Source: Raphanus sativus (taxonomy: Eukaryota; Streptophyta; Magnoliopsida; Brassicales; Brassicaceae). From it: 64,000 nucleotides of DNA. The DNA is taken from the NCBI RefSeq assembly GCF_000801105.2, contig NC_079519.1, positions 37,175,288-37,239,287 on the forward strand, written 5' to 3'. Shown here in pieces: positions 35,836 through 46,506 of the stretch (positions within the stretch are counted from its first letter, which is position 1; each line of letters begins with the position of its first letter). Both the position numbers and the translations under genes were made by a program. Under the pieces are notes generated by a model. That model made no database searches. It was not told where the DNA came from and saw only the letters and a program-made list of their open reading frames with translations.

Positions 35836-36738
35836 TTTAAACACTGAAATTATATTTAACAAGACGAGATACAAGGTGGAATGCGGTTGTAAGATACAAA
35901 GCCAGCAAGTAACGAGTACTTCTGGAAACTAGGCCAACAAGCAACAAGTGCTTCTGGAAACTAAGCCCTATCAAAGGGAAACAAGATAGAAACAGAGGAC
36001 AAAGTAAAACTAAACACAGGGGAAATGAAACGACATAACAAAGATAAACGAGCAGCTGCAGTCCAAATGATGAAGTTCAAACCCAATCGCAGAAATCAAC
36101 CTTAATCCTCCCGGCCTTTGACAAGAGTTACCAAAATTGTGTTGATAACGTAACCCACCTATAGTGAATAAGCGTAAAATAATCAAGCATGGCTTCCAAA
36201 CCGGAAGGAAAGAACCGATTACGGTTCGAGATCAAACTTCCGAACGGCGAAGTCGACAGAGAGCGACGGTGGAGCGCCTAATGAGAAGTGAGTCAAAGGA
36301 GCGAGATCACGACCAGATCCCATTGGTAATGACAAGGAGCGGTTACGATCTTGACCGAACAAACCAATCTCACGAGAACAAGATTAGGAAGGATCGAATC
36401 CGGCAAGATCCAAAGAAACCACGGAGAACAAGGCCATGCAGATCAAGATTAGAAACAATCACCATAAAGACATCACTGTTAAAACTGAGATCAAACGGTG
36501 TGCATGCAAAGGAAAACTGAATTGAACTACAGATCGAAAGCATCACCGAATGACTCTGCGTCGAAACAACAAAATCCCCTTACAAAACAAACAACCAACC
36601 GAAAAGGACATAAGGGATACCGGCTCCGGTGCTAAAAGAGCCACCGGAGCCGATGAACAGAGATTAAGATCTGAGAACAGAAGATTTTAGAGAGAAGGGA
36701 GAGAAAATAGAGAAGAGAGAGAATTAGCGAGCATGTAT
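35836..36738 (-). mobile_element. Sadhu-like non-coding retroposon with 21-bp target duplication
   Basis: About 0.9 kb with no coding capacity. It ends at the left in a T-run (a poly-A tail on the minus strand). The 21-bp sequence ATGTCTCAAAGTTTCTCTTTT... flanks it at 35815-35835 and 36739-36759. Minus-strand orientation, size, tail and the CTCCGGTGGCTC stem near 36630-36655 resemble the Sadhu retroposons of Arabidopsis. The direct repeat and tail are seen; the family name is by resemblance. Confidence 0.75.
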
Positions 36739-37036
36739 ATGTCTCAAAGTTTCTCTTTTAACGAGATTTTCGTTACTGAGAAAATTGCTGATAATAATAC
36801 TACACAAAACCGGCTTGAACCATAAAAATAAGAATGAAAGTGAAGTAGTTAAAGGATGCTCCAGAATGTCAAAGGCCTAGAGAGTTAACAAAAATTGGGG
36901 ATATACTGGGGAGTAGGCCTGGATTATATTTCCCTGATCCGAAGATCCGAACTGGTATTTACCCGAAAAATCGGATTTTGGATCGGGGTCGGGTCTAGCA
37001 AAATACCTGATTGGATGAGGTTTTAAATTTAGTCGG

Positions 37037-38179
37037 TGATACACTAAAAATGAACTGTCAAGTTAACAGTTGCAATTGTAGTACTTGAGATTCAAATCCA
37101 GAGGACCAGTCTACACTCTAGTTCTATAAGTTTCAGAATCAAGCTAAGAAAAAGATATGATTTGGTTGAATTAGGCGATAGTAAACAAGCAAAATAAACA
37201 GGAGATAGATTCAATTAAACAAGAGCTAGCCTAGGGTATTTCGTTGGGTGTTGAATTGGAGCCAAACAATTATTCAAGCGCGATGAAGTGCTTTCTAGAA
37301 CTCGGATCACTCAGCTGGAACACTCCACTGTCGTGGTAGTGATCGCTTTGCAGATCGATCTCACCACCTAACTGTCGTTGGGATGAGGATCGATTGCAAG
37401 CTTTAGAGAATAGGTCCGATCAGTTCACTTACCACCCTAATATCTACTTTCGCTGATTAGGGATACTAAGCTCATTCAATACATGTCAAGTTATCATCCT
37501 AAGCGGTTAACTAGGTGATGAACTAGTGATCTAACATCAAGTGATCAGTTTAATGAAAGCAGTAAGAACAGTATGAATGAAGAACAGTTATGGATCGCTT
37601 ATCTATGTTTAGCTCATGTCTCAACACCCTAAAAACCCTAGGCGAGCAAGGTCACTACTCGATCATGATGCACATAAACAAAGACATAAATCCTGAATAA
37701 AATTGCATAAGAACAGAGTATGAAACAATAGGGTTCAGATGATCTTCTCTATGAGAGGATGGATTCTTCTCCCTTACAAGTTGCAGATCGCAAATACTCA
37801 GTGTTCTCTTGTAAAAACTAGCGTAAGAAAAAAATAGAAAATAGATATGTGGTGTTTTATATGGAGGCGCCAATCAGAAGAAAGAGATTAGGGCAACAGG
37901 GCTTGAATTCCCGAAATAGAAGTTTCCATATTCGTCTGGAACAATCTCCGGATCACTCCGTCTGCTTGTTCCGCTTGAGAGAGAACAGTCTCGGGACCGT
38001 TCTCCTGAGTGTTCTCCGCATGAATGCTCCAAAAGGACTTCTTTTCATCATGCACCTTCTCTTCTTTCTTCTGCTAACTCCAGACCTGTAAAAGGTCAAA
38101 AAGGACTAGACTGACACGAATTAGTGACTTGAAACAATTGAAAACATATACACAATGATGTGAAAAACACCATATATCA
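37037..38179 (-). repeat. LTR (3' LTR in element orientation)
   Basis: Paired with 39813-40963. It lies next to the polypurine tract on the minus strand. Short ORFs in it occur in both copies only because the LTRs are duplicates. Confidence 0.93.
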
Positions 38180-39812
38180 ATTCCCCCAGACTTAGATCCT
38201 TGTTTGTCCTCGAACAAGGCAAGTACCAAGAACAGGGAGAAAGGTTTGAAAGCGTGGGAACTCGCTTATTCTCAGCAACCATACTCTTACCACAAATCTC
38301 TGAACCATACAAGCTGTAGATTAGGACCACACACACTTACTGAGAACCCCCTGATCACTGTTCGAAGATCGGCTCCTTACTCTACATCTCAAACCTGAAA
38401 AGGCAACACTTTCGAGACAAAACTCCTTATGTTCAATTAAGATCAGCGTGAGCTTCTTGTCACATGCTCTACTCAGAGAGAACGGGCTATGTATAGAACA
38501 TGCTAACTTTTATGGTGGAGTTCAAGAGTGTTTAGGGTTTACCAAGAGCGGGTGCAGGATATCGCACAAAATGGTCGTGAGAGGACGGCTCCATTGAGGT
38601 CCACAGTCCTTACTCATCTCTGCTAATCGGACTGCTCTCCGATAGATCGATCATAAGACTGCTCTGCGCGATTCAACTTCCCCTCCAGAACACTTCACTG
38701 AAACCACCATTACTTTCTCAACTTCTCCAGTGGCATGCATCATAGATTCTTCCCCTTCTCGTCACCAGTAAATCAAAGCAAAAACATAAATTTTATTTTA
38801 TTTTTTTATTTTTTATTTTTATTTTTTTATATATATATATGTACTGAATTACAAAATGCTGGGGTGACGAGCAAGGAGGTAACAAGTGATGTACATGATG
38901 CCACTGGTGATTCATTCTGGTATGTTCTAGCCACTTACTTCTCGTTGTTCTCCATGGTATCGGAACAGGCACCTCGGTTGTTCCCTTTCGTGTCGGAACA
39001 AGCACTCGATTGTTCTGCCTGCTTCTACTGTGTGAGCATTGATGAGTAAGAACTGCGTCGATCCTTTCCTCTCCGACCTTTTTGCACATATCTGCACATA
39101 AAGTACTAGAAAAGCAAATGCATGAGGGTGGAATTAAATGTCATGGTTCAAGGTGGGAACTAGCTAAAGGTGAGCTAGCCACTCAGGAACAACAAGAGGG
39201 ATAAAAAACGGATAAGAAGTCCTGAGTGTAGTTCTCATTCTACCCTGATCTAGTGCCCATGACAACAAGAATTAAAGTCCAGATTAGGTTCAGATAAAGT
39301 GGAGTTAAGTCTGCCCAGTGTAACCTGATCGGTATAGAACTTCTGGAGTGTCAAATGAGATAAGTCAGGGTGTTCCAGGTCCATGTGTGGGTCTTTCATC
39401 ACTGCTAAGGTCACTGAATAAGAAGGTTAAAGCACGAGGTGGTTAAAGAGCATCACAAAATAAGGTCCTGATTCCCACAATAGTTTTGACTGACTCGATC
39501 CTAAAAACATAAAAATGACACAAGGACTGACTCAAAAAGCACACAAGCGAATATAGTACAATCGCTCCCCCAGACTTAGTTCACACCATCCCTGGTTGTG
39601 AAAATAAATCAGAGGAAGCTAAAACAAACCAAACAGAAGCAAATAACATGAAAAATAAATAGTTCAGATGGATAAGACAAGGGATAGAAATAGTCCTTTC
39701 GGACTCAGTCTGAATCGCCGCTACCGGAGTGACCAGCTGTCCTCCTGTTCCTCGGCAGTCTCTCTGCTCCAGTCGATGTTCCCGCGTGTTCCCCGGCAAC
39801 GGCGCCAAAACT

Positions 39813-40963
39813 TGATACACTAAAAATGAATCCTTGCTACTGCCAAGTTAACAGTTGCAATTGTAGTACTTGAGATTCAAATCCAGAGGACCAGTCTACA
39901 CTCTAGTTCTATAAGTTTCAAAATCAAGCTAAGAAGAAGATATGATTTGGTTGAATTAGGCGATAGTAAACAAGCAAAATAAACAGGAGATAGATTCAAT
40001 TAAACAAGAGCTAGCCTAGGGTATTTCGTTGGGTGTTGAATTGGAGCCAAACAATTATTCAAGCGCGATGAAGTGCTTTCTAGAACTCGGATCACTCAGC
40101 TGGAACACTCCACTGTCGTGGTAGTGATCGCTTTGCAGATCGATCTCACCACCTAACTGTCGTTGGGATGAGGATCGATTGCAAGCTTTAGAGAACAGAT
40201 CCGATCAGTTCACTTACCACCCTAATATCTACTTTCGCTGATTAGGATACTAAGCTCATTCAATACATGTCAAGTTATCATCCTAAGCGGTTAACTAGGT
40301 GATGAACTAGTGATCTAACATCAAGTGATCAGTTTAATGAAAGCAGTAAGAACAATATGAATGAAGAACAGTTATGGATCGCTTATCTATGTTTAGCTCA
40401 TGTCTCAACACCCTAAAAACCCTAGGCGAGCAAGGTCACTACTCGATCATGATGCACATAAACAAAGACATAAATCCTGAATAAAATTGCATAAGAACAG
40501 AGTATGAAACAATAGGGTTCAGATGATCTTCTCTATGAGAGGATGGATTCTTCTCCCTTACAAGTTGCAGATCGCAAATACTCAGTGTTCTCTTGTAAAA
40601 ACTAGCGTAAGAAAAAAATAGAAAATAGATAGGTGGTGTTTTATATGGAGGCGCCAATCAGAAGAAAGAGATTAGGGCAACAGGGCTTGAATTCCCGAAA
40701 TAGGAGTTTCCATATTCGTCTGGAACAATCTCCGGATCACTCCGTCTGCTTGTTCCGCTTGAGAGAGAACAATCTCGGGACCGTTCTCCTGAGTGTTCTC
40801 CGCATGAATGCTCCAAAAGGACTTCTTTTCATCAGGCACCTTCTCTTCTTTCTTCTGCTAACTCCAGACCTGTAAAAGGTCAAAAAGGACTAGACTGACA
40901 CGAATTAGTGACTTGAAACAATTGAAAACATATACACAATGATGTGAAAAACACCATATATCA
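39813..40963 (-). repeat. LTR (5' LTR in element orientation)
   Basis: Paired with 37037-38179. It is followed, in element orientation, by the primer-binding site at 39793-39810. It has an extra ~9-bp segment near its plus-strand start (TCCTTGCTACTG). Confidence 0.93.
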
Positions 40964-41646
40964 GTCGGATACCGGGTCGGATACGATTATATCCGAAATC
41001 CATACGGATATCCGAGTAGACCCGAGTTAATGCTTAGTTAATGTAACTTTAGTAGGAGCAGCTGTGGTTAATGGAAATACCCACGCCTCCTACACGCGTC
41101 CTCTCCTTTGCGATTTCCAAAACACAAATATTCTTGATTATCGTGAAGATGGTCCGAAGACTAAAGACTGAAGACTTTGTGTTTCCTTATGTTTTCCATT
41201 TGTGGTGTTGCTTTGTTGTTTCTTTTATGTTTTCCTTAAGTTTGAACTGATCTTGGATTTGCACTTTTGGTTTTGCTGGAGGCTATGTTTTTTTCAATCA
41301 GATGCTATGTTTTATTTTCATTTTGGAGTTTAAACTTGGTGTGGTTATTTTAAAATGCTAATGTTCTGTTATGGTATTGTAACTTTGTTTTTTTTTGTTT
41401 ATGTATTTTTGGATATTTCGAGTATGTTCGGTTCAGTCGGATTAAATGTTTTGGTTACTTCTGGTAGAACCGTTAATTATTTGGTTACTTCGGATGTAAT
41501 CGGATCTAACATGTACCGAACCGTATCCGAACCGGAAATTAAAATTATCCGATCGGTACCATTTTCTACAGTACTAAAATAACCAAAATCCGAAAAACCG
41601 ATCCGGATCCGAACTGGTAATCCGAATGCCCAGGTCTACTGGAGAG

Positions 41647-43400
41647 TATTTAGAGATTAGTTATAATATTTTTATTTAATTGTATATTTAAAATTAAATA
41701 CATTATATAAAGATGTTATAATGTGAAATATTGTGTATATTATTATTGAGTTTATATTGATATCTAATTTTAACAAATCCATTGTTAAATATATGTATAT
41801 TATACAATTACAAATAATCTAACCATAGGCCAAAAGAACTTTACAATCAAACATGTTATATAAATATATAGTTTTATCACATTCACCATCTCATAGTTAT
41901 TTAAATTTACTCTACCGAAAAGAAAAATCAATAAATCTGTCAAAATGTTTTAAATATATCATTTTCAATTTAATCAAATCTAAAGACCAAGTAAAAATTA
42001 CAACTAAATAAAATACAAAAAGTTAAAAGTTTGAAATTATAACATCCCAGCTAATGATATATAAAGTAACATCTATATATATTCTGCAAGATAAGTTTCG
42101 TAGCAGGTCCAATAACTTGCCATGGATTTAAAATTTGAGCTAGTTAGTTGCTAATAAATCGATATTTAATCGATTAAATCAGTTAAACATCCGATTAAAT
42201 CAGTTAGATAGGCGTGAAACGCCTGCGCAGTCGAGCGGCTACGCACCTGCATTTTTTTCAACATGGGACAATTCATAAACATTACTAAAAACATCATTTG
42301 GTTTCTCCAATTCCACAATCAGGCAACAAGCAATAAGAGACAATACAATTCCAAAATGCAAAGACAATCGCTCAAAATTTTCTTGCTTGATGATGATGCT
42401 CAAGTTCTCTTTCTTGAACTAGTCAATAGGGTCACTGCAGAAGAAATACTCAACTCCTATCCAGGCCTTCTCACTCCACATCTTAGATACAATTTGTTGA
42501 CTATTTCTTAAACAATAGATTAATTTCTACTTGCAAGTTGCAAATATGTCTTTTTTTTGCAACACATTTTCTTATTACAACAGCCAGGATATTACATAGT
42601 TCTTTTGTCCTTATCTAACTTCTTTAGCCATTACATCAATATTTCTAGTTAAAGCTCTAGGTACATAATGAAAAGTAAAACTTAACTGCTTGGCCATTGC
42701 CGGAATATCTGGTATCATAGAGGATGCCTCAGTGCTACGGACTTTGATGGTGGTTTGTTCAGCCATTTGATGATGTAACTTATATCTCAGCTTCCATATT
42801 TTTTGAACCGCCATAAGAAGAGAGCATGCTTCAGCTTCTAATGGAGTGTTTGTGGGCTTAATTGAAGTAGAGGCATGAATTTTATGGATGTCTTCTTTAC
42901 TGTATAAGGACCATCCAATCACTTGCAAAGATGTCTACTTGCAAATATGTTTTATAGTATAATTGTAAGTATTCATAGTTTCCTAATATCCTTTTATATA
43001 ATTTACATTTAATAATACAATAAAAAATTAAATTTGTGAATAAAGTCGTTAATATATGAGTGTGTTGCATTGTTGTTAAATAAAAATGTGTGGGTAAAAT
43101 GGTGGAGTCTACAAGGCAAACTTATAAACAAATATGCTTCAAAATATCATGGCAAATTTGTTATTTTCCCTTTTCTGAAGTGCTTTTCAAGACATATATA
43201 TTTCTACAAAACCAAATTTGAACATAAAGCCAAATTTGTACATATAACCATGTTGATTAGTGAAAGAAAACCAACACCAATGTCGTTTCAAATAATCATT
43301 TCAAATCGATAAAGAATGGGTTTGGGCGTAAACCCAGTGGACAACAATAATTTCCAACAATAACCAAAATTTTAAAATTAAACAATTAGTCGATAATTAA
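41647..43400. other. AT-rich intergenic DNA with LINE debris
   Basis: Mostly low-complexity AT-rich sequence. Only the RNase H-like relic at 42611-42928 is recognisable. A short ORF at 42263-42511 has no known motif and sits in repeat-like DNA. Confidence 0.5.
42611..42928 (-). pseudogene. LINE-type RNase H (RVT_3) fragment
   Basis: A 105-codon frame with PLEAEACSLLMAVQKIWKL, followed later by LSFTFHYVPRALTRNIDVMAKE. This matches the E-A-x-A-L-x-x-A helix and the V-P-R-x-x-N-x-x-A-D-x-L-A-K end of RNase H domains from plant LINE pol proteins. The first catalytic strand is absent and the N-terminal part of the domain is damaged, so this is a relic. Confidence 0.6.
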
Positions 43401-45959
43401 CAATATGAAGTCTCACAACGATCAGATTTTGCTCCCATTTTCCTCTTCTGCTTTCTCTCTCTCTCTCTCTCTCTCTTTTATTCCAATCACTCAAGCCAAA
43501 AAGAAAAGTATGATTATCACATTTCTAGTGACGCAAATTCGAGCCCTAACATCTCACACAGAGGCTCCATGGAAGATCTCTCCGAATTGGGGTTAGTTTA
43601 AGGTTTGGGGTTAATTGTTTAAAGTTTAAAAGTTCATGGTTTATAGCATGATTTTGTAAAGTTGTGCACCCTAGAATTGAACGAATTTGTGTTTGGAAAT
43701 GTTGATCGTAGGATTTTTCAAAGATTTAATTTTCAAATTCGAAATAATTATAATAGCCGTTTCAAGTAAATAGAGGTCGTCGATTCTCGGCACCTATCTT
43801 TAACGGCCTCCCTTGGAAAGATTTGATTTTCAAAATTTGAAATAAATTAAATAGAGGTCGTCGATTCGTCACCTCTATTCAACGGCCTCCCTTGGATTTT
43901 CCAAAGATTTGATGTTCAAATTCTCGTTATTATCTTTTTCTGGACCAGCGGAGGAGCGTAGATTCTCGGAACGCTCTGAGCTAAGACGGCGATTAGGTTT
44001 TCAAGCTCGTGCTTCCTTGTGGGTCGATGTTGTGGGCCGCGGAAAAACTCCGGTGGTGGTCTCTCGCTGAAGGTAAACCCTAATCGCCGTGTTAGGATTA
44101 GCTTAGTTTCATCTTCCATGTAACCTAGATCTACTGTTTCTCCGGTTAGCCGGACTCACCGTTCCGCCGCTCATTTTTGGGGAGGTTTATAATATTTTAT
44201 TTTTAGAATTCGTCGATTCTCGTCACCTCTTTCAACGCCTCCCTATCTTTGTTTGGTTTGATTTGGTGGATGATGAGGATATAAGTTTCTTATTCTGAAA
44301 GGATTTTGATTACAGATTGAATGTTCTTATGGTTCCTCGGAGAAAGAACTATCAAAGGTTGCCTGGAAGCTTATTCTTGTAAAGACATGTTCTTTTGTAT
44401 TCTCTCAACTATCTGCTTCTCGGATCATGCAAGCAAAATCTAACCGATGCTTATTATTATTTGTTCTCTATAGGTAAACATGCGATGTGGGAACTGGTAA
44501 AAGATTTTAAGTTATGAGAATGAGGTATTTATGATGCATATGTGTTTTGTCTTCAACGTTGAATGTGTACAGATGCTACTTGTTGGCCTTATATTTAATT
44601 GTTTTATATTCCTTGAACTCAGATGCTCGCTAAATCTTCTCACACTGACTCATCTTCACCCGTTGATCTTTTGTTAAGCAGATCAAGGTAAATCAAAGTT
44701 ACAGAACTTATTCGCCTTCCTTTTATATATTAAATACATATATCATCCTTTAACTTTTATATTGTATTTGCTTATTTAGTACAAAAGTTTTGATCTAGAA
44801 AAACTTAAGGTTAAGATTCTGTAAATTGCTTGTGTAACCCTTAGTCTCTTATCTGTTTTACAGGAATGGACTGCCTGAAGGGAATGAGGATAGTTCCCTA
44901 CTTGAAGCAATCTACGAGCCCTTGATGAGGTAAGTTCACTGTTAATAAGAACGATCAGAAGCTAGGCAAGAGTAATGGGAAAGAACTGAATCATACAAAT
45001 ATGATGCAGGTTACAAAACTAGCTGAATGTGACATATATATATGCGTACAAGTTCTGAGCTCATAAACAGCTCCGACAAAGAGGTGTCCAACAGTCAGTC
45101 CAAAAGGTTTCTATCTAAGATGATTGATGCTCGCCAAGTTATGCTTTTGTGGAGTTGGTTCTGTTGTCCAAGATGAGGTACTAACACCCTACTTTCTTAT
45201 GCCTTTCTATTTTTACTCAACAAGCTTTTGTGGAGTTGGTTCTATCAGTCCAAAAGGTTTCTATTCTTGATAATCATGATTCAGCAACTCAATTGCTTTC
45301 CTTGTGGTAACTCAAACTTTTACAGGTTTATATCAAGAATACGATGCCAAAAGGTTGTTTCATCATGCTTTCAAAAAGAGTAGTCAGTCACACAAAACTT
45401 CTATTGTCATATTCATGTGATACTTTTAACTGGCAGGTAACCCAGATTTTCTCTCAAACAGATTATGTACTACAGTAATTTCTGTTTTAAATGGCGGGGA
45501 GAAGTTACGTCGAAGAACTTAAATGCTGTGTGAGCCACCAAATCTAAATCATGTGCCTGAAGAAATTCCAAGTAGGAGACATGATTATTTATGGGAGAAT
45601 CACACCTGTGTGGAGCCTTAAAGGCTTGTTCATTGAAATAGATAATACGGACATGGTAAATATCATACTTGCCAAATTGTCCTTAGGTCTAAACCAGACT
45701 TGCCATTTTAATTGATATATTTCTTGGTTTGTGGTAAGTTGGATTATGTTAAAACATAGGTTTTTGATGATTTATGTAACGTTGAGAAGAATAATATTGC
45801 AAAGTAAATAAAACTAGGCCTTTTTATACTTGTTGTCACTTATTGGGCCACTAATCCTTCTAACATCACATACACTTTTGCACGTAGAAAAACATTAGCC
45901 CCATCACCTCAAAACACCCAACCAATAATTTCCCTAATTTATAAAAAAACTTATTTTTA
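43401..45959. other. Unassigned region with exon-like pieces
   Basis: It begins with a CT-rich tract like a plant 5' UTR (43455-43476). Exon-like pieces with GT/AG edges occur at 44631-44690 (MLAKSSHTDSSSPVDLLLSR) and 44864-44930 (NGLPEGNEDSSLLEAIYEPL, then MR), which join in frame. I do not recognise the product, and the following sequence reaches stops quickly. A ~28-bp phrase (GCTTTTGTGGAGTTGGTTCT) occurs twice at 45142 and 45224. It may be a broken gene or captured transposon cargo. Confidence 0.35.
43745..43920. repeat. Local tandem duplication
   Basis: AGGTCGTCGATTC...CACCTCTAT...AACGGCCTCCCTTGG occurs twice about 85-90 bp apart (about 43773 and 43854). A weaker third copy lies near 44208. 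Confidence 0.7.
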
Positions 45960-45974
45960 TAATTTTCCTAAATT

Positions 45975-46406
45975 TCCCTAGGGTTAGGAAACCGAACCTA
46001 AGATTAGGTACCCGAACCTAGGGTAAGGATAAACCGAACCTAGGGTTAGTTATCCGAACCTAGGGTTAGTTATCCGAACCTAGGGTTTGGTACCCGAACA
46101 TAGGGTTTGGAAATCCGAACCTAGGGTTTGGTACCCGAACATAGGGTTTGGAAATCCGAACCTAGGGTTTGGTACCCGAACATAGGGTTTGGAAATCCGA
46201 ACCTAGGGTTTAGGGTTTAGGGTTTGGGTTTGGGGTTTGGGGTTAGGGGTTTGGGGTTAGGGGTTTGGGGTTAGGGTTTGGGTTTAGGGTTTAGGGTTTA
46301 GGGTTTAGGGTTAGGGTTTAGGGTTTAGGGTTTAGGGTTTAGGGTTTAGGGTTTAGGGTTTAGGGTTTAGGGTTTAGGGTTTAGGGTTTAGGGTTTAGGG
46401 TTTGGG
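45975..46406 (+). repeat. Interstitial telomere-type repeats (TTTAGGG)n
   Basis: Degenerate CCTAGGGTT/CCGAACC units come first. Then a ~41-bp unit (GGTACCCGAACATAGGG, GGAAATCCGAACC) repeats about three times, and from about 46205 there are TTTAGGG-type heptamers. The last stretch before the gap is about a dozen perfect units. This is the plant telomere sequence, G-rich strand on +, reading toward the gap. Confidence 0.92.
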
Positions 46407-46506
46407 NNNNNNNNNNNNNNNNNNNNNNNNNNNNNNNNNNNNNNNNNNNNNNNNNNNNNNNNNNNNNNNNNNNNNNNNNNNNNNNNNNNNNNNNNNNNNN
46501 NNNNNN
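46407..46506. other. Assembly gap (100 N)
   Basis: Exactly 100 N placed inside a telomere-type tandem repeat, as expected where an assembler could not pass a repeat. The true size and the linkage across it are unknown. Confidence 1.

Larger units (their letters stand above)
37037..40963 (-). mobile_element. Non-autonomous LTR retrotransposon with 5-bp TSD (GTCGG)
   Basis: Direct LTRs lie at 37037-38179 and 39813-40963, both TGATACAC...ATATCA on the plus strand. GTCGG occurs on each side (37032-37036 and 40964-40968). On the minus strand the primer-binding site TGGCGCCGTTGCCGGGGA follows one LTR (39793-39810), and a polypurine tract (CTAAGTCTGGGGGAA) precedes the other (38180-38195), which fixes the orientation. 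That PBS is typical of Athila/Tat-type Ty3/gypsy elements. The 1.63-kb interior has no coding sequence. The LTRs differ by about ten substitutions and two small indels in 1.14 kb, so insertion was recent. Confidence 0.93.
36906..41646. mobile_element. hAT-like DNA transposon, non-autonomous, split by an LTR element
   Basis: The ends are TAGGCCTGG (36914) and CCAGGTCTA (to 41638), inverted with one mismatch; more inverted sequence follows inside (GATCCGAACTGG on both arms). The 8-bp flanks are CTGGGGAG at 36906-36913 and CTGGAGAG at 41639-41646, a one-mismatch target duplication of hAT size. Without the nested LTR element it is about 0.8 kb, with no transposase. TAG(G/A)CCTGG ends are common in plant hAT elements. 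Confidence 0.75.

Noticed and set aside
36164..36520. 118-codon Arg/Lys-rich ORF
   Set aside because: It lies wholly within the Sadhu-like element, on the opposite strand to its orientation, and has no domain.
37849..38091. 80-codon ORF MVFYMEAPIRRKRLGQQGLN, with a twin at 40633-40875
   Set aside because: The two copies exist only because they lie in the paired LTRs of one retrotransposon; no domain, and the frame is not kept in the third, diverged LTR.
46162..46406. CRISPR-like array
   Set aside because: Units are contiguous heptamers or a 41-bp tandem without spacers, in a plant genome; this is telomere-type repeat.
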